Source: Paenibacillus ginsengarvi (GTDB taxonomy: Bacteria > Bacillota > Bacilli > Paenibacillales > NBRC-103111). Taken from it: 64,000 bases of DNA. The notes below the pieces were generated by a model, which had not been told where the DNA came from, did no database searches, and saw only the letters and a list, made by a program, of their open reading frames with translations. Position numbers and translations under genes: made by a program. Positions 34,187 through 43,179 of this stretch are shown piece after piece. The first letter of the stretch is position 1, and every line of letters starts with the position of its first letter. Where the stretch lies: positions 62,001 through 126,000 of the forward strand of contig NZ_RBAH01000020.1 in NCBI RefSeq assembly GCF_003626695.1, in the 5' to 3' direction.

Positions 34187-35224
34187 TTATTCGGTCAACT
34201 TTGCCCCCGACAGCTTGGAAGCGGGAAGCATCCCCGCCTTAGCGAAGCCGGACATGACGCGTCCCTGAACGGTGACCTCGAATCGCAAGTTGAGGCGCAT
34301 TGGCTTCGTCACGCGCTGGGTCCAGATGAGGCGGCCGTTCTCCACGTACGGATTCTCCATGTCGGCCACGTCGTCGCCTTGTGTTGCCGTTCCGGTTATC
34401 CGGCCGTTAATGGACGTGATGTGGAGCCGGACGGACATTTTGCCGATCGGGGTGGAGATAAGGGTGTCCCAAACTCCCGCGAAATCCGAAGCATCGGATG
34501 GAGCGGTGCAGGCTTCCGGCACCGGATCGCTCAGGTGCGTTTCCGCAGCTTGTTCGGCGGCTTCCGCAGGCGGCGAAACCGGTGATGAAGAAGCCAGCCC
34601 GACCGAACGCCACACGGTCCCTCTTCGCTCATATTCGAACAGCTTCTCCACGGCAATCGCGACGCGGGACCCGAGCTCGCGTTCCACCAAATACAGCGCC
34701 ACGTCCAGACCGGACGTTACGCCCCCGCCCGTAACCAGGCTGTCGTCATCGACGACTCTGGCCGCAACCGGAATGGCTCCCGTCGCCTGAAGCGCATCCA
34801 TGCCCAGATGATGCGTGACGGCATGGCGGTTTTCCAGCAGTCCCCCCATCGCCAGCAGCAGCGATCCCCCGCAAACCGTCGCAACGACAACGTCCGGACG
34901 TCCGATCGCTTGCCGGATCAGACCGGTCAATTCGCTCTCCGCCGCTCTTGCCAATATCGCCGGTACGGAGTCGGGTCCATCGCCTTCGACGTTTCCGGAT
35001 GCTCCGGGTACGAGAATGATGCCGCCTTTATCCGGATCAAGCTTGCCGGCGGCTTGAATCGAGAGCCCGCCTGTGCCGCTCGTTACCGCTCTCGCCCCTT
35101 CGGCCGTGACCAATTCGGCGCTGACGGCGTCGCCCGAATACATGGCTGCAGCGCAGAATACTTCATACGGCGCCAAGGCGTCCAACAGATCGAAACCATC
35201 GAACAAAACGATTTGGACGTGCAT
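34187..35224 (-). CDS. DJ-1/PfpI-family protein fused to a C-terminal beta domain
   Basis: A 345-residue fusion. Residues 1-205 are a GATase1-like DJ-1/PfpI domain: VLFDGFDLLDALAPYEVF, ILVPGASG, the nucleophile elbow VATVCGGSLLLAMGGLL, and AVTHH. A Pro/Ala/Glu-rich linker (about 210-240) joins a beta-rich module of about 100 residues (DFAGVWDTLISTPIGKMSVRL, ITGTATQGDDVADMENPYV) that I cannot name. Possibly a redox/aldehyde-detoxifying or regulatory protein. The linker and tail are not part of standard DJ-1 proteins. Confidence 0.8.
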   Translation of the reverse strand: MHVQIVLFDGFDLLDALAPYEVFCAAAMYSGDAVSAELVTAEGARAVTSGTGGLSIQAAGKLDPDKGGIILVPGASGNVEGDGPDSVPAILARAAESELTGLIRQAIGRPDVVVATVCGGSLLLAMGGLLENRHAVTHHLGMDALQATGAIPVAARVVDDDSLVTGGGVTSGLDVALYLVERELGSRVAIAVEKLFEYERRGTVWRSVGLASSSPVSPPAEAAEQAAETHLSDPVPEACTAPSDASDFAGVWDTLISTPIGKMSVRLHITSINGRITGTATQGDDVADMENPYVENGRLIWTQRVTKPMRLNLRFEVTVQGRVMSGFAKAGMLPASKLSGAKLTE

Positions 35225-35326
35225 AGCCTTTTCCCTCCATTTTTGAAACCGGACCGTACGGTCTCTTTTTTTATCGTACTCGAAAATGGCCGTTCAAGCA
35301 ACGGGAGAATAAAACTGTTCAACATA

Positions 35327-35356
35327 TTGACACGGAAAAAGAGGTCGTGTTAAATA
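35327..35356 (+). promoter_or_regulatory. Sigma-A promoter of htpG
   Basis: A perfect TTGACA (35327-35332) with TTAAAT/TAAATA 17-18 bp downstream, just before the CIRCE operator. Confidence 0.7.
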
Positions 35357-35366
35357 AAAATAACGA

Positions 35367-35393
35367 TTGGCACTCGTACCCAATGAGTGCTAA
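35367..35393 (+). promoter_or_regulatory. CIRCE operator (HrcA-binding site) of htpG
   Basis: TTGGCACTC-N9-GAGTGCTAA matches the CIRCE consensus TTAGCACTC-N9-GAGTGCTAA at 17 of 18 arm positions. It overlaps the expected transcription start, so HrcA should repress htpG until heat stress titrates GroE. Confidence 0.92.
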
Positions 35394-35438
35394 AATAGGA
35401 GTAATCACTATTTTTGTTAGCGAAAGGGGAATTCCATT

Positions 35439-37313
35439 TTGGCCAAGAAGCAGTTTAAAGCGGAATCGAAACGATTGCTGGAAATGATGATCAACTCGAT
35501 CTACACACAGAGAGAAATCTTTTTACGCGAATTGATTTCGAACGCAAGCGACGCCATCGACAAAATTTATTATAAAGCGCTTGCCGACGACAATCTCGTC
35601 TTCGACAAAGACAACTACTATGTCAAAATCACCGCGGATCAAGCAAACCGTACGCTCGTTATTTCCGACACGGGGATCGGCATGACGAAGGACGAGCTGG
35701 AAAACAATCTGGGCATTATCGCCAAAAGCGGCTCGCTCGCGTTCAAGAAAGAAAACGAAGCGAAGGACGGCCACAACATTATCGGCCAGTTCGGGGTCGG
35801 TTTTTATTCGGCCTTCATGGTTGCCGATGAGATTACGGTGATCAGCAAGCCGCTCGGCTCGGACGAAGCGTTCAAGTGGGAATCGAAGGGCGCGGACGGA
35901 TACACGATCGAGCCAGCCGAGAAAGCCGCGGTCGGCACGGAAATTACGCTCAAGATCAAGCCGAATACCGAGGACGACAATTACGACGAATTTTTGGAAC
36001 AGTACCGCTTGAAGGCCATCGTTAAGAAATATTCCGACTTCATCCGCTACCCGATCAAGATGGACATTACCGGCAAGCGGCCGAAGGAAGGCGAAGAGAA
36101 CGAGTTCGAGGACTACACGGAAGAACAAACCGTCAACAGCATGATCCCGATCTGGCGCAAAAACAAAAGTGAGCTGAAGTCGGAGGATTACGAGAACTTC
36201 TACCAGGAGAAGCGTTACGGCTTCGACAAACCGCTGAAGCATATCCACGTCAGCGCGGACGGCGCGGTCGTTTACAACGCGATTCTGTTCATCCCGGAAA
36301 ATACGCCGTTCGATTATTACACGAAGGAGTATGAGAAGGGGCTCGAGCTGTATGCGAACGGCGTGCTGATCATGAACAAGTGCGCGGACCTGCTGCCGGA
36401 CTACTTCAGCTTCGTCAAAGGGATGGTCGATTCGGAGGACTTGTCCCTCAACATTTCCCGCGAAATGCTGCAGCACGACCGCCAACTGACGCTGATCGCC
36501 AAAAACATCAAGAGCAAAATCAAAAGTGGTCTGCAAAGCTTGCTGAAGGACGAAAGAGAGAAGTACGAGACGTTCTACAAAGCGTTCGGACGTCAGCTCA
36601 AATTCGGGGTATACAGCGACTACGGGGCGAACAAGGACTTGCTGCAGGATCTGCTGCTGTTCACGTCCTCCAGGGAGAAGAAGCTCGTGACGCTGGACGA
36701 GTACGTATCGGGAATGCCGGAGGAGCAGAAGTTCATCTATTATGCGACCGGCGAATCGATCGAGCGAATCGAGAAGCTGCCGCAAACCGAGATGGTGGCC
36801 GACAAAGGCTACGAAATTTTGTACTTCACCGACGATATCGACGAGTTCGCGATCAAGATGCTGATGTCGTACAAGGAGAAGGAATTCAAGTCGGTTTCGA
36901 GCGGAGATCTCGGCATCGATAGCGAGGACAAGCCGTCCGAGGCGGAGGAAAACGAGTATAAAGAGCTGTTCGAGCAGATGAAGACGATTCTGGCGGACAA
37001 AGTGAAAAACGTCAAAGCGTCGAAGCGTCTGAAAACTCACCCGGTCTGTCTGTCCGCCGAAGGCGAGCTGTCGATCGAGATGGAGAAGGTGCTCAAGGCG
37101 ATGCCGGGCAGCGGAGACGTGCAAGCCGACAAGGTGCTCGAGATCAACGTCAACCACGAAGTGTTCGGGGCGCTTAAGAAGGCGTACGGCCAAGACCAAG
37201 AGAAGCTGAGCTTGTACACCCATCTGCTGTATAATCAGGCTTTGCTGATCGAAGGTTTGCCGGTGCAGGATCCGGTTGAGTTTACGAACGACATTTGCAA
37301 GATTATGGTTTGA
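35439..37313 (+). CDS. htpG: Molecular chaperone HtpG (Hsp90)
   Basis: A 624-residue Hsp90. The N-terminal ATPase has ELISNASDAIDK (the ATP-binding Asn), SDTGIGMTKDELENNLGIIAKSG read in parts, and GQFGVGFYSAFMVAD. The middle domain contains PFDYYTKEYE and NISREMLQHDRQL. The C-terminal dimerisation part follows. It starts at TTG with AAAGGGG upstream. Monocistronic, with a CIRCE site in front and a terminator behind. Cytoplasmic dimer that helps folding under stress. Confidence 0.97.
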   Translation: MAKKQFKAESKRLLEMMINSIYTQREIFLRELISNASDAIDKIYYKALADDNLVFDKDNYYVKITADQANRTLVISDTGIGMTKDELENNLGIIAKSGSLAFKKENEAKDGHNIIGQFGVGFYSAFMVADEITVISKPLGSDEAFKWESKGADGYTIEPAEKAAVGTEITLKIKPNTEDDNYDEFLEQYRLKAIVKKYSDFIRYPIKMDITGKRPKEGEENEFEDYTEEQTVNSMIPIWRKNKSELKSEDYENFYQEKRYGFDKPLKHIHVSADGAVVYNAILFIPENTPFDYYTKEYEKGLELYANGVLIMNKCADLLPDYFSFVKGMVDSEDLSLNISREMLQHDRQLTLIAKNIKSKIKSGLQSLLKDEREKYETFYKAFGRQLKFGVYSDYGANKDLLQDLLLFTSSREKKLVTLDEYVSGMPEEQKFIYYATGESIERIEKLPQTEMVADKGYEILYFTDDIDEFAIKMLMSYKEKEFKSVSSGDLGIDSEDKPSEAEENEYKELFEQMKTILADKVKNVKASKRLKTHPVCLSAEGELSIEMEKVLKAMPGSGDVQADKVLEINVNHEVFGALKKAYGQDQEKLSLYTHLLYNQALLIEGLPVQDPVEFTNDICKIMV

Positions 37314-37320
37314 TTGTTAC

Positions 37321-37364
37321 AGCCGCCGCCGATGCAGCAAGTGCCGCATTGGCGGCTTTCTTGT
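37321..37364 (+). terminator. Terminator of htpG
   Basis: AGCCGCC pairs with GGCGGCT across a loop of about 22 nt, followed by TTCTTGTTG. Modest T-tract. Confidence 0.55.
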
Positions 37365-37944
37365 TGTTTGCCGGGCTCTGGCGCCTGTGCGGAGAGGGAG
37401 TGGAGTGCCCGCTGCCGGGTGTGTCTCGAGAGATAGCAGACCTTTGCACATCTTATTTTGTTCGTCTTAGGGGATGTTGGAGCAATAGGGGTCTTTAGGG
37501 CATCTTATATGGCCGGTATAGTGGAGAACCCTGGCGATATCTAGTGGATAGAGGGCCCAAAAGGCTGCTATTGCCTCGCTGGGGAGTGGCTGCCCCAATA
37601 ACAGCCCCAAAAGACTGCTATGGCAGGGACGGTTGCGCATGGACGACCGCCGAGGGCACAACGTACGCACACGACCAGGCCAGCTTCTCACCGCGCGTAC
37701 ACAGACCGCGTCCAAGATGAGTACACAGACCGCGAGCGCTGTGCAGCGGATACAGATTGTGCCACATTGCGGACACAGAGTGTGCTATGCTGCCGACTCA
37801 GACCGCGCCAACGGATTGCACAAATGGACCTCAACTCACCGCATCAAATCGCAATCCTCCATGTTCGGCATACGGCGCCGGGTGCTACAATGATAGAATA
37901 AGACCCAATACCACATACAACAAGGAACGGATAAGGTGAACAGG
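37365..37944. other. 580-bp spacer containing dispersed repeats, no gene seen
   Basis: Besides the 25-bp repeat units at 37484-37622, the sequence GTACACAGACCGCG occurs twice (37697-37710, 37721-37734) with a degenerate third copy (CTCAGACCGCG) near 37797. No frame in either orientation has an RBS and recognisable protein pattern. Confidence 0.6.
37484..37622. repeat. Cluster of three copies of a 25-bp intergenic repeat
   Basis: Units at 37484-37508 (- orientation), 37548-37572 and 37597-37622 (+) match AATAAGAG-N2-CC-AAAAG-CTGCTATT with changes. Each unit is a weak hairpin (ATA-CAG ... CTG-TAT arms). The same unit recurs four times at 47392-47582. Confidence 0.65.
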
Positions 37945-38397
37945 ATGATCATACGAAAGCTGAACGACCACGAAACGCCTCCGCTGGATCTGCTGCTGCT
38001 GGCCGACCCTTCGCGGCAGCTTGTGGAGGAATATATCCGCCGGGGGCAAACGTTCGTCTGCGAAAGCGAAGAACGAGTGCTCGGCGAGTACGTGCTGCTG
38101 CCGACGAGACCCGGAACGGTGGAGCTCGTCAACATTGCCGTAGCCGAAAGCGAGCAGGGAAAAGGGATCGGCAAGCGGCTCGTCCTGCACGCGATTGCGA
38201 CGGCCAGGGAGCAAGGCTTCCAGACAATCGAGATCGGCACTGGAAGCACGGGCGTGACACAGCTTGCGCTGTACCAAAAATGCGGCTTTCGCATGACCGG
38301 CATCGACCGGGACTTTTTCGTGCGGCATTACGATGAGGAGATTTACGAAAACGGCATTCTTCTCCGCGATATGGTGCGGTTGTCGCTAGATTTGTAA
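37945..38397 (+). CDS. GNAT-family N-acetyltransferase
   Basis: A 150-residue GNAT. The acetyl-CoA loop is in VNIAVAESEQGKGIGKRLV (the Q/R-x2-G-x-G/A pattern as QGKGIG). A later ALYQKCGFRMTGI is the typical motif B end. The ATG at 37945 with AAGGTGA upstream is used; a GTG three codons earlier is possible. Substrate unknown. The next gene follows after 53 bp on the same strand. Confidence 0.88.
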   Translation: MIIRKLNDHETPPLDLLLLADPSRQLVEEYIRRGQTFVCESEERVLGEYVLLPTRPGTVELVNIAVAESEQGKGIGKRLVLHAIATAREQGFQTIEIGTGSTGVTQLALYQKCGFRMTGIDRDFFVRHYDEEIYENGILLRDMVRLSLDL

Positions 38398-38450
38398 AGA
38401 ACGTCCAAAACACCGCCGAAGCTGGCGGCTGCGAAAAGAGGGTTCCGAGC

Positions 38451-39323
38451 ATGTTCACCTATAGCGCCACGCAATGGATATTCGGAAACGAAGCGTTGGA
38501 GTCGAGCCTGCGTCGGCTGGCGAAGTTCGGCTACGACGGAGTCGAGCTGGCCGGCGAGCCGGACGGGCTGGAAACGGAAGCGGTACGCGCAGAGCTGGAG
38601 CGGCACGGCTTGGCGTGCACGTCGATTTGCGGCATTTACACGGCGGAGCGGGACTTGTCGCATCCGGACCCGGCGATTCGGGCCGGCGCCGTCCGTTATG
38701 TGAAGGCTTGCGTCGATATGGCGGCGAGCCTCGGGGCGTCCGTCGTTATCGTCGTGCCCACGCCGGTCGGCAAACACGGGCCGGTCACGACCCGGCAGGA
38801 AGAGTGGGAGGGGGCGGTCGCCAGCCTGCGGGAAGCGGGCGCTTATGCCGAATCGAGAGGGATTCGGCTGGCGATCGAGGCGCTGAACCGGTTCGAAACG
38901 TATCTGGTCAATACGCTGGAGGCGGCGGACCGGTTGGCGGATGAGACCGGTGTCGCGAGCGTAGGCGTGATGGCCGACCTGTTCCATATGAACATCGAGG
39001 AGCGTTGTAGTATCAAGGCGCTGCGGGCAATCGCGCCGAGACTTATGCACGTCCATATTGCGGACAATACCCGCGAGGCGGCCGGACTCGGCCAAACCAA
39101 CTTTGCCCAGGCGATGCGCACGCTGGTCGAGATCGGTTATCGCGGGCATGTGACGATGGAGTTTTTGCCCCGCATCTCCAATCCGTACGAGGCGGCTGCC
39201 CGCAGCGGCGACGGAGACGTGTTCGACGAATTCGCCAGGCAATCGATCGACCATATCAAGCGGATGACCGCTCAAGCCGTTTCGGCAGTCGCAGAGCCGC
39301 CGCCGGAGCGCCTTCGCACGTAA
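38451..39323 (+). CDS. Sugar phosphate isomerase/epimerase-like TIM-barrel protein
   Basis: A 290-residue AP-endonuclease-2/xylose-isomerase-like barrel, close in style to D-tagatose/psicose 3-epimerases. Metal-site residues are in IEALNRFETYLVNT (Glu), GVMADLFHMNIEE (Asp, His), LMHVHIADN (His) and VTMEFLPRI (Glu). RBS GAGGG-type at AAAGAGGG. Tail-to-tail overlap of 52 bp with the MATE gene on the other strand. Probably a ketohexose or inositol-related epimerase; the exact substrate is not determined. Confidence 0.86.
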   Translation: MFTYSATQWIFGNEALESSLRRLAKFGYDGVELAGEPDGLETEAVRAELERHGLACTSICGIYTAERDLSHPDPAIRAGAVRYVKACVDMAASLGASVVIVVPTPVGKHGPVTTRQEEWEGAVASLREAGAYAESRGIRLAIEALNRFETYLVNTLEAADRLADETGVASVGVMADLFHMNIEERCSIKALRAIAPRLMHVHIADNTREAAGLGQTNFAQAMRTLVEIGYRGHVTMEFLPRISNPYEAAARSGDGDVFDEFARQSIDHIKRMTAQAVSAVAEPPPERLRT

Positions 39324-40630
39324 ACGTACACGGTGATCAGCACGATCAGCTCCGAGAGCGGGATGCTGAGCCATACGCCGGTCGTGCCGAGGAAACGGGG
39401 CAGGAGCAGCAGCAGGGCGACCATAAGCAGCATTTCCCGGGCGATCGTAATCCAGGTCGCCATTTTGACTTGGCCGGATGTTTGGAAATAGGTCATCATG
39501 ACAAAATTAACGCCCATAAACATATACCCGATAAAGAAAAGCCGGATGCCGGTAACCGCCATCTGCCGCACTTCACCTGCAAACGAGCCGAATACCGAAA
39601 CGATCGCTTCGGCGCACGTAAGACCGACCAGCAGCACGGCGAGCCCGGTCCCGAAGGCGGTCGTGACGGCGATGCGGATAAGCGCCCGCTGCCGGGAGGC
39701 CATCTTCGCTCCGCGGTAATAGCTGAGGGGTGGCTGAATCGCCGAGCCCATGCCGATGAACACCATCAGCATCACGCTGTGTACGTAGTTGAGGATGGAG
39801 AACGCCGATACGCCGACCGTGCCCGCCGTATGCACCATCGCCATATTGTAGCCGGCTGTGAACACCGCAATGCCGACCTCCGCGAGAAAGCTCGGAAAGC
39901 CGATCGCGAACGTGCGCTGCGCCAGCTTCCACGACAGGCCGGGTCTCACGAAGCGCAGCGTAGCGGCCGGACGCCGGAAATGCAGAAACAGCACGGAAGC
40001 GCCGATGGCCGCACCGATAACGACGGCGAGAGCCGAACCCGCCACCCCGAAATCCAGTACGAACAGAAACAAATAGTTCAGCACAATGTTGCAGGCGGCC
40101 GTGATAACAAGCGAAATCATGGCAAGGTTCGGATTGCCGTCGTTGCGCACGAATACGCTGAACGCATTTTGCACCGTGATGGCGAAGCCGCCGATCAGCA
40201 GAACGTTCATATAATCCATCACGTAGGGCATCGTATCTTCATTGGCGCCCAGAAAACCGGCCAGCTTGTAGCGGAACAAAAAAGCGAGCCCGGCCAGCAG
40301 CAAAGTAAGACTGAAAATGAGCGTGAGCGAATGGGTGAAGACGGAGCGCGCTTCCTTGAGCTGCCGGGCGCCCAAATGACCGGAGTAGATCGTAGCGCCC
40401 CCGATGCCGACCCAGAGCGAAATCGCGATGTACAGCGAGAACACCGGAACCGCCACATTAACTCCGGCCAGAGCGACCTCCCCCAGCCGCTGCCCGACGA
40501 AAATACCGTCGATGACGACGTTGACCGACATCATCAGCATCCCGACCAAGGACGGTATCAAATACCGGACGAATACTTTGCCTATGGAATCGGATTCCAG
40601 CCCCGATAAGCTGCCGTTTGCGTTTTGCAT
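39272..40630 (-). CDS. MATE-family multidrug/Na+ antiporter
   Basis: A 452-residue protein with twelve membrane helices in two MatE repeats (about 15-215 and 235-440): LIPSLVGMLMMSVNVVIDGIFVGQ read in parts, ALAGVNVAVP, then SFLAEVGIAVFTAGYNM and FGSFAGEVRQMAVTGIRLFF. Such transporters extrude cationic drugs in exchange for Na+ or H+. It is encoded directly downstream of a TetR gene on the same strand and probably under its control. Confidence 0.92.
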   Translation of the reverse strand: MQNANGSLSGLESDSIGKVFVRYLIPSLVGMLMMSVNVVIDGIFVGQRLGEVALAGVNVAVPVFSLYIAISLWVGIGGATIYSGHLGARQLKEARSVFTHSLTLIFSLTLLLAGLAFLFRYKLAGFLGANEDTMPYVMDYMNVLLIGGFAITVQNAFSVFVRNDGNPNLAMISLVITAACNIVLNYLFLFVLDFGVAGSALAVVIGAAIGASVLFLHFRRPAATLRFVRPGLSWKLAQRTFAIGFPSFLAEVGIAVFTAGYNMAMVHTAGTVGVSAFSILNYVHSVMLMVFIGMGSAIQPPLSYYRGAKMASRQRALIRIAVTTAFGTGLAVLLVGLTCAEAIVSVFGSFAGEVRQMAVTGIRLFFIGYMFMGVNFVMMTYFQTSGQVKMATWITIAREMLLMVALLLLLPRFLGTTGVWLSIPLSELIVLITVYVYVRRRSGGGSATAETA

Positions 40631-40696
40631 GCTTGCACCTCAGTGATCCCCCTTGCCGAAGCGGGACTGCCCGCCCCGTCTCTTTCGGGAGACGTT

Positions 40697-41272
40697 TCAT
40701 TGTTGTTCCCCTTGAAGTCCTTGCCACAGTAAAGAAAAAGTAGCTTCCGAAGCCTGCATGTAATAGTCGGGCGTGCCGAAAATAAGCTTGGCCGTCAGTC
40801 CCTCGTAAATCGTATGGACCGCCAGCGCCCCCGCCTTCGGGTCCGCCCGCACCGTAGGATCGTGCCGGAAAGCGAGCTCCAGCAGATGCAGCAGATGGTG
40901 CGAGTACAGCTCATACATCGTGCAGAACAGCTCCTGCAGCGGCTCCGGCGGCATAAACGCCATCAGAAACATAAGCTTGACGTTGCGATTATCCGCGAAT
41001 CGGTCCTTCATCTCGGCGACGAATGTCTCCAGCAGCAGGCGAAGCGGAGTGCCCCGGTGTTCGTCGAAAAAAGAAGTCAGGAAAGCGATCTCCTGCTTCG
41101 TCGCTTCCTCGTGAATTTCCACGACCAGCTCTTTTTTGCTCTGAAAGTGGGCGTACATCGACTGCTTCTTGATGCCGACCTCGTCGGCGATATCCGCGAG
41201 TTTGGTCCCCTCATAGCCGAATTGCAGCAGGTGGCCGACGGCGGCTTTTTTGATCTCTTCTCTTCGACTCAT
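40697..41272 (-). CDS. TetR-family regulator of the MATE exporter
   Basis: A 191-residue TetR. The ATG at 41272 (AAGGTGA six bases upstream) gives the canonical N-terminus MSRREEIKKAAVGHLLQFGY, with recognition helix IKKQSMYAHFQSKKEL. The C-terminal domain looks like the TetR_C group found with MATE and drug pumps. The two identical-type operator sequences at 41282 and 41347 lie directly in front of it. Confidence 0.9.
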   Translation of the reverse strand: MSRREEIKKAAVGHLLQFGYEGTKLADIADEVGIKKQSMYAHFQSKKELVVEIHEEATKQEIAFLTSFFDEHRGTPLRLLLETFVAEMKDRFADNRNVKLMFLMAFMPPEPLQELFCTMYELYSHHLLHLLELAFRHDPTVRADPKAGALAVHTIYEGLTAKLIFGTPDYYMQASEATFSLLWQGLQGEQQ

Positions 41273-41281
41273 TCGTTTCAC

Positions 41282-41297
41282 CTTACCGTAGTCAGGT
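41282..41297 (-). promoter_or_regulatory. TetR operator, copy 1
   Basis: CTTACCGTAGTCAGGT, overlapping the RBS region of the TetR gene; 15 of 16 bases identical to 41347-41362. TACC/GGTA arms form a short palindrome. Autorepression is the natural reading. Confidence 0.6.
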
Positions 41298-41346
41298 TTG
41301 ATGAGATACATAATAACATGCTGTTCGGGGAATATCAATCGTTTAA

Positions 41347-41362
41347 CTTACCGTGGTCAGGT
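41347..41362 (-). promoter_or_regulatory. TetR operator, copy 2
   Basis: CTTACCGTGGTCAGGT with the following A giving TTACC-N7-GGTAG symmetry. It lies 65 bp upstream of copy 1, bracketing the likely promoter. Confidence 0.6.
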
Positions 41363-41413
41363 AGATGGTACGGGAGACTTCATCTTTGTTCGGCGATTAT
41401 ATAGATTTCGTAA

Positions 41414-41490
41414 AATCGAAGAATCCCTCATAAAGTCGAATATTTACTAATCGTAACGTCGGGATCATTCTGATTACAATAAAAGTAGAA
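41414..41490 (+). promoter_or_regulatory. Composite promoter element A, upstream of the sugar-binding lipoprotein gene
   Basis: AATCGAAGAATC, then 18 bp, then the near-palindrome TTACTAATCGTAA, then 16 bp, then ATTACAATAAAAGTAGAA with the -10-like TACAAT. The same three blocks with matching spacing recur at 44051-44126. The AraC regulator encoded between the two sites is the natural candidate to bind them. The leader to the lipoprotein gene is about 260 bp. Confidence 0.6.
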
Positions 41491-41692
41491 TTCGCGAACT
41501 TTTCCGAAGGGAACGAATGCCCAAACTACCGTTCTCGCAAACGGCTCTACGTGTGTAAAAACATGCATCGGGGCTTCCCGGGCGGGTATACAGGAGGGGA
41601 TTGGAAAAAAGAAACAGGCTTGAAACCGAGATCGGATTACGACCTATTGGCGGGCAAAGTTGTTGCCCGGCATATACGATCAGTTTCACCAT

Positions 41693-41706
41693 GGAAAGCG
41701 CTTTCC
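41693..41706 (+). promoter_or_regulatory. cre-like site (CcpA)
   Basis: GGAAAGCGCTTTCC, a perfect 14-bp palindrome agreeing with the catabolite-response consensus TGWAARCGYTWNCW at all but the two outermost bases. It lies 52 bp before the lipoprotein ATG, downstream of the promoter element, where CcpA would act as a roadblock. Confidence 0.6.
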
Positions 41707-41757
41707 TGATGGTAGGTCATAAGTGGTATACGCAAAAATACTAAAACGGGGGTAACT

Positions 41758-43092
41758 ATGAAAGCATACAAAAAGATCACAATGGCCGCGCTTGCGGCCG
41801 TTATCGGAGCGTCACTCGCCGGCTGCGGCAAGAGCGGGGGAGAAAGCGTCGGCTCCGCCGGCAGCGGCAGCGCGGACAAGACGAAGGAGGAGGCGAAACA
41901 GCCGATCGAGCTGGTATTTTACGGAGGACAGAGCAACTGGACGGATGAAATGTTCTGGACGCTGTACGGCAATGCGATCAAGGCCAAGTTCCCGCATATT
42001 ACGCCGAAATTCATCTCCAATCAGAACGTCAAGCTGAACCAGCTCATTACGGCCGGTGAAACGATCGATCTGATGCTCGTTACGTCCACGGGTACGCCGG
42101 CTTATATTTTGAACTACAAGCTGCAAACCGACATCTCGGACACGCTGAAGGAAATCAAGTTCGACTTGAACCGGTTCGACCCGAGTCTGATCAATTTGCA
42201 GCGGGATATCGCCAAAGGCGGCATCTATGCCCTGCCGGTGTTTACCCAGTTTCCGATGTTGTTCTACAACCGGAGCTTGTTCGACAAATTCGGCGTAACT
42301 TACCCGAAGGACGGCATGACATGGGACGAAGCGTACGACTTGTCGGTGAAAATGAGCCGTACCGACGGCGGCGTTAAATATTACGGCTTCGGCACAAACC
42401 TGCAATTCCAGATGAAGACGAGCCAGCTTCCGATTACGCTTGTCGATCCGACCACGAACAAGGCGCGAACGGACGGGAAGATCAAGCAGGTATTCGACAA
42501 TTTCTCGAGATTTTTCACGATTCCGGATTATGTGGCGACGGTCGCGATGGCGAAAGGCACGGCGACGGAGGCGATGTTCCTGAAGGATCAGACGCTGGCG
42601 ATGTGGTCGATGTATTCCAACGTGTCGCGGCGGCTGCCGGATACCGAGGTGGTCAACTGGGACGTTGCCGCGCAGCCGACTTATGCGGAGGCAAAAGGGG
42701 TCGCACCGGCATTTGACCCGTACTATTTGTACGTCACTTCGACGAGCAAGCATAAAAAGCAGGCGGTTGAGGTAAGCGCCTTCCTCACCTCGGTGGAAAA
42801 CCAGATGGAGATCGCGAAGGAAGGCTTCACGACCGTTATCCGCGATAAAGCGGTGCAGGACGTGTTTGGCTCGAACAACAAAAACTACAAGGGCAAAAAC
42901 ATCAAAGCGTTTTTCCCCGAGAAGGTCGCGGCCGCTTCGCCGTATTCGTCTTATTACACGCAGGCGGACCCGGTCATGCTGGAGAAGTTCAGCGATGTCG
43001 TAACCGGCAAGAAGGATGTCAACACGGCGCTCCGGGAGTTCGAGGAGGAAGCGAATAAGAAGATCGAGGATCAGATCCGTACGGAAAAATAG
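41758..43092 (+). CDS. Extracellular solute-binding lipoprotein (family 1, sugar type)
   Basis: A 444-residue lipoprotein (SLAGC23) with the family 1 pattern: LVFYGGQSNWTDE, FNKYNxLF-like LFYNRSLFDKFGVTYP, MTWDEAYDLSVKM, TLAMWSMYSNV. It would bind a sugar outside the cell. No permease genes follow, so it must share permeases encoded elsewhere. A cre-like site and the AraC-type composite promoter lie upstream, a terminator downstream. Confidence 0.9.
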   Translation: MKAYKKITMAALAAVIGASLAGCGKSGGESVGSAGSGSADKTKEEAKQPIELVFYGGQSNWTDEMFWTLYGNAIKAKFPHITPKFISNQNVKLNQLITAGETIDLMLVTSTGTPAYILNYKLQTDISDTLKEIKFDLNRFDPSLINLQRDIAKGGIYALPVFTQFPMLFYNRSLFDKFGVTYPKDGMTWDEAYDLSVKMSRTDGGVKYYGFGTNLQFQMKTSQLPITLVDPTTNKARTDGKIKQVFDNFSRFFTIPDYVATVAMAKGTATEAMFLKDQTLAMWSMYSNVSRRLPDTEVVNWDVAAQPTYAEAKGVAPAFDPYYLYVTSTSKHKKQAVEVSAFLTSVENQMEIAKEGFTTVIRDKAVQDVFGSNNKNYKGKNIKAFFPEKVAAASPYSSYYTQADPVMLEKFSDVVTGKKDVNTALREFEEEANKKIEDQIRTEK

Positions 43093-43124
43093 GACGGCTT
43101 TGAGCGTGTGAACGAGTAATCGGC

Positions 43125-43179
43125 AAGCCTTTGCAGGGACAGATGCGTGCTCCGCATTTGCCGCCGGCAAAGGCTTTTT
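43125..43179 (+). terminator. Terminator of the solute-binding protein gene
   Basis: AAGCCTTTGC pairs with GCAAAGGCTT, the loop holding a second small GATGCG/CGCATT hairpin, followed by TTTTT. Confidence 0.8.

Noticed and set aside
35523..37223. A 566-codon open frame on the - strand
   Set aside because: It lies entirely antisense to htpG, which has a promoter, CIRCE and full Hsp90 motifs; the opposite-strand frame is a codon-bias shadow.
37697..37734. GTACACAGACCGCG direct repeats as a CRISPR array
   Set aside because: Only two full copies 24 bp apart, with repeats too short and no cas genes.
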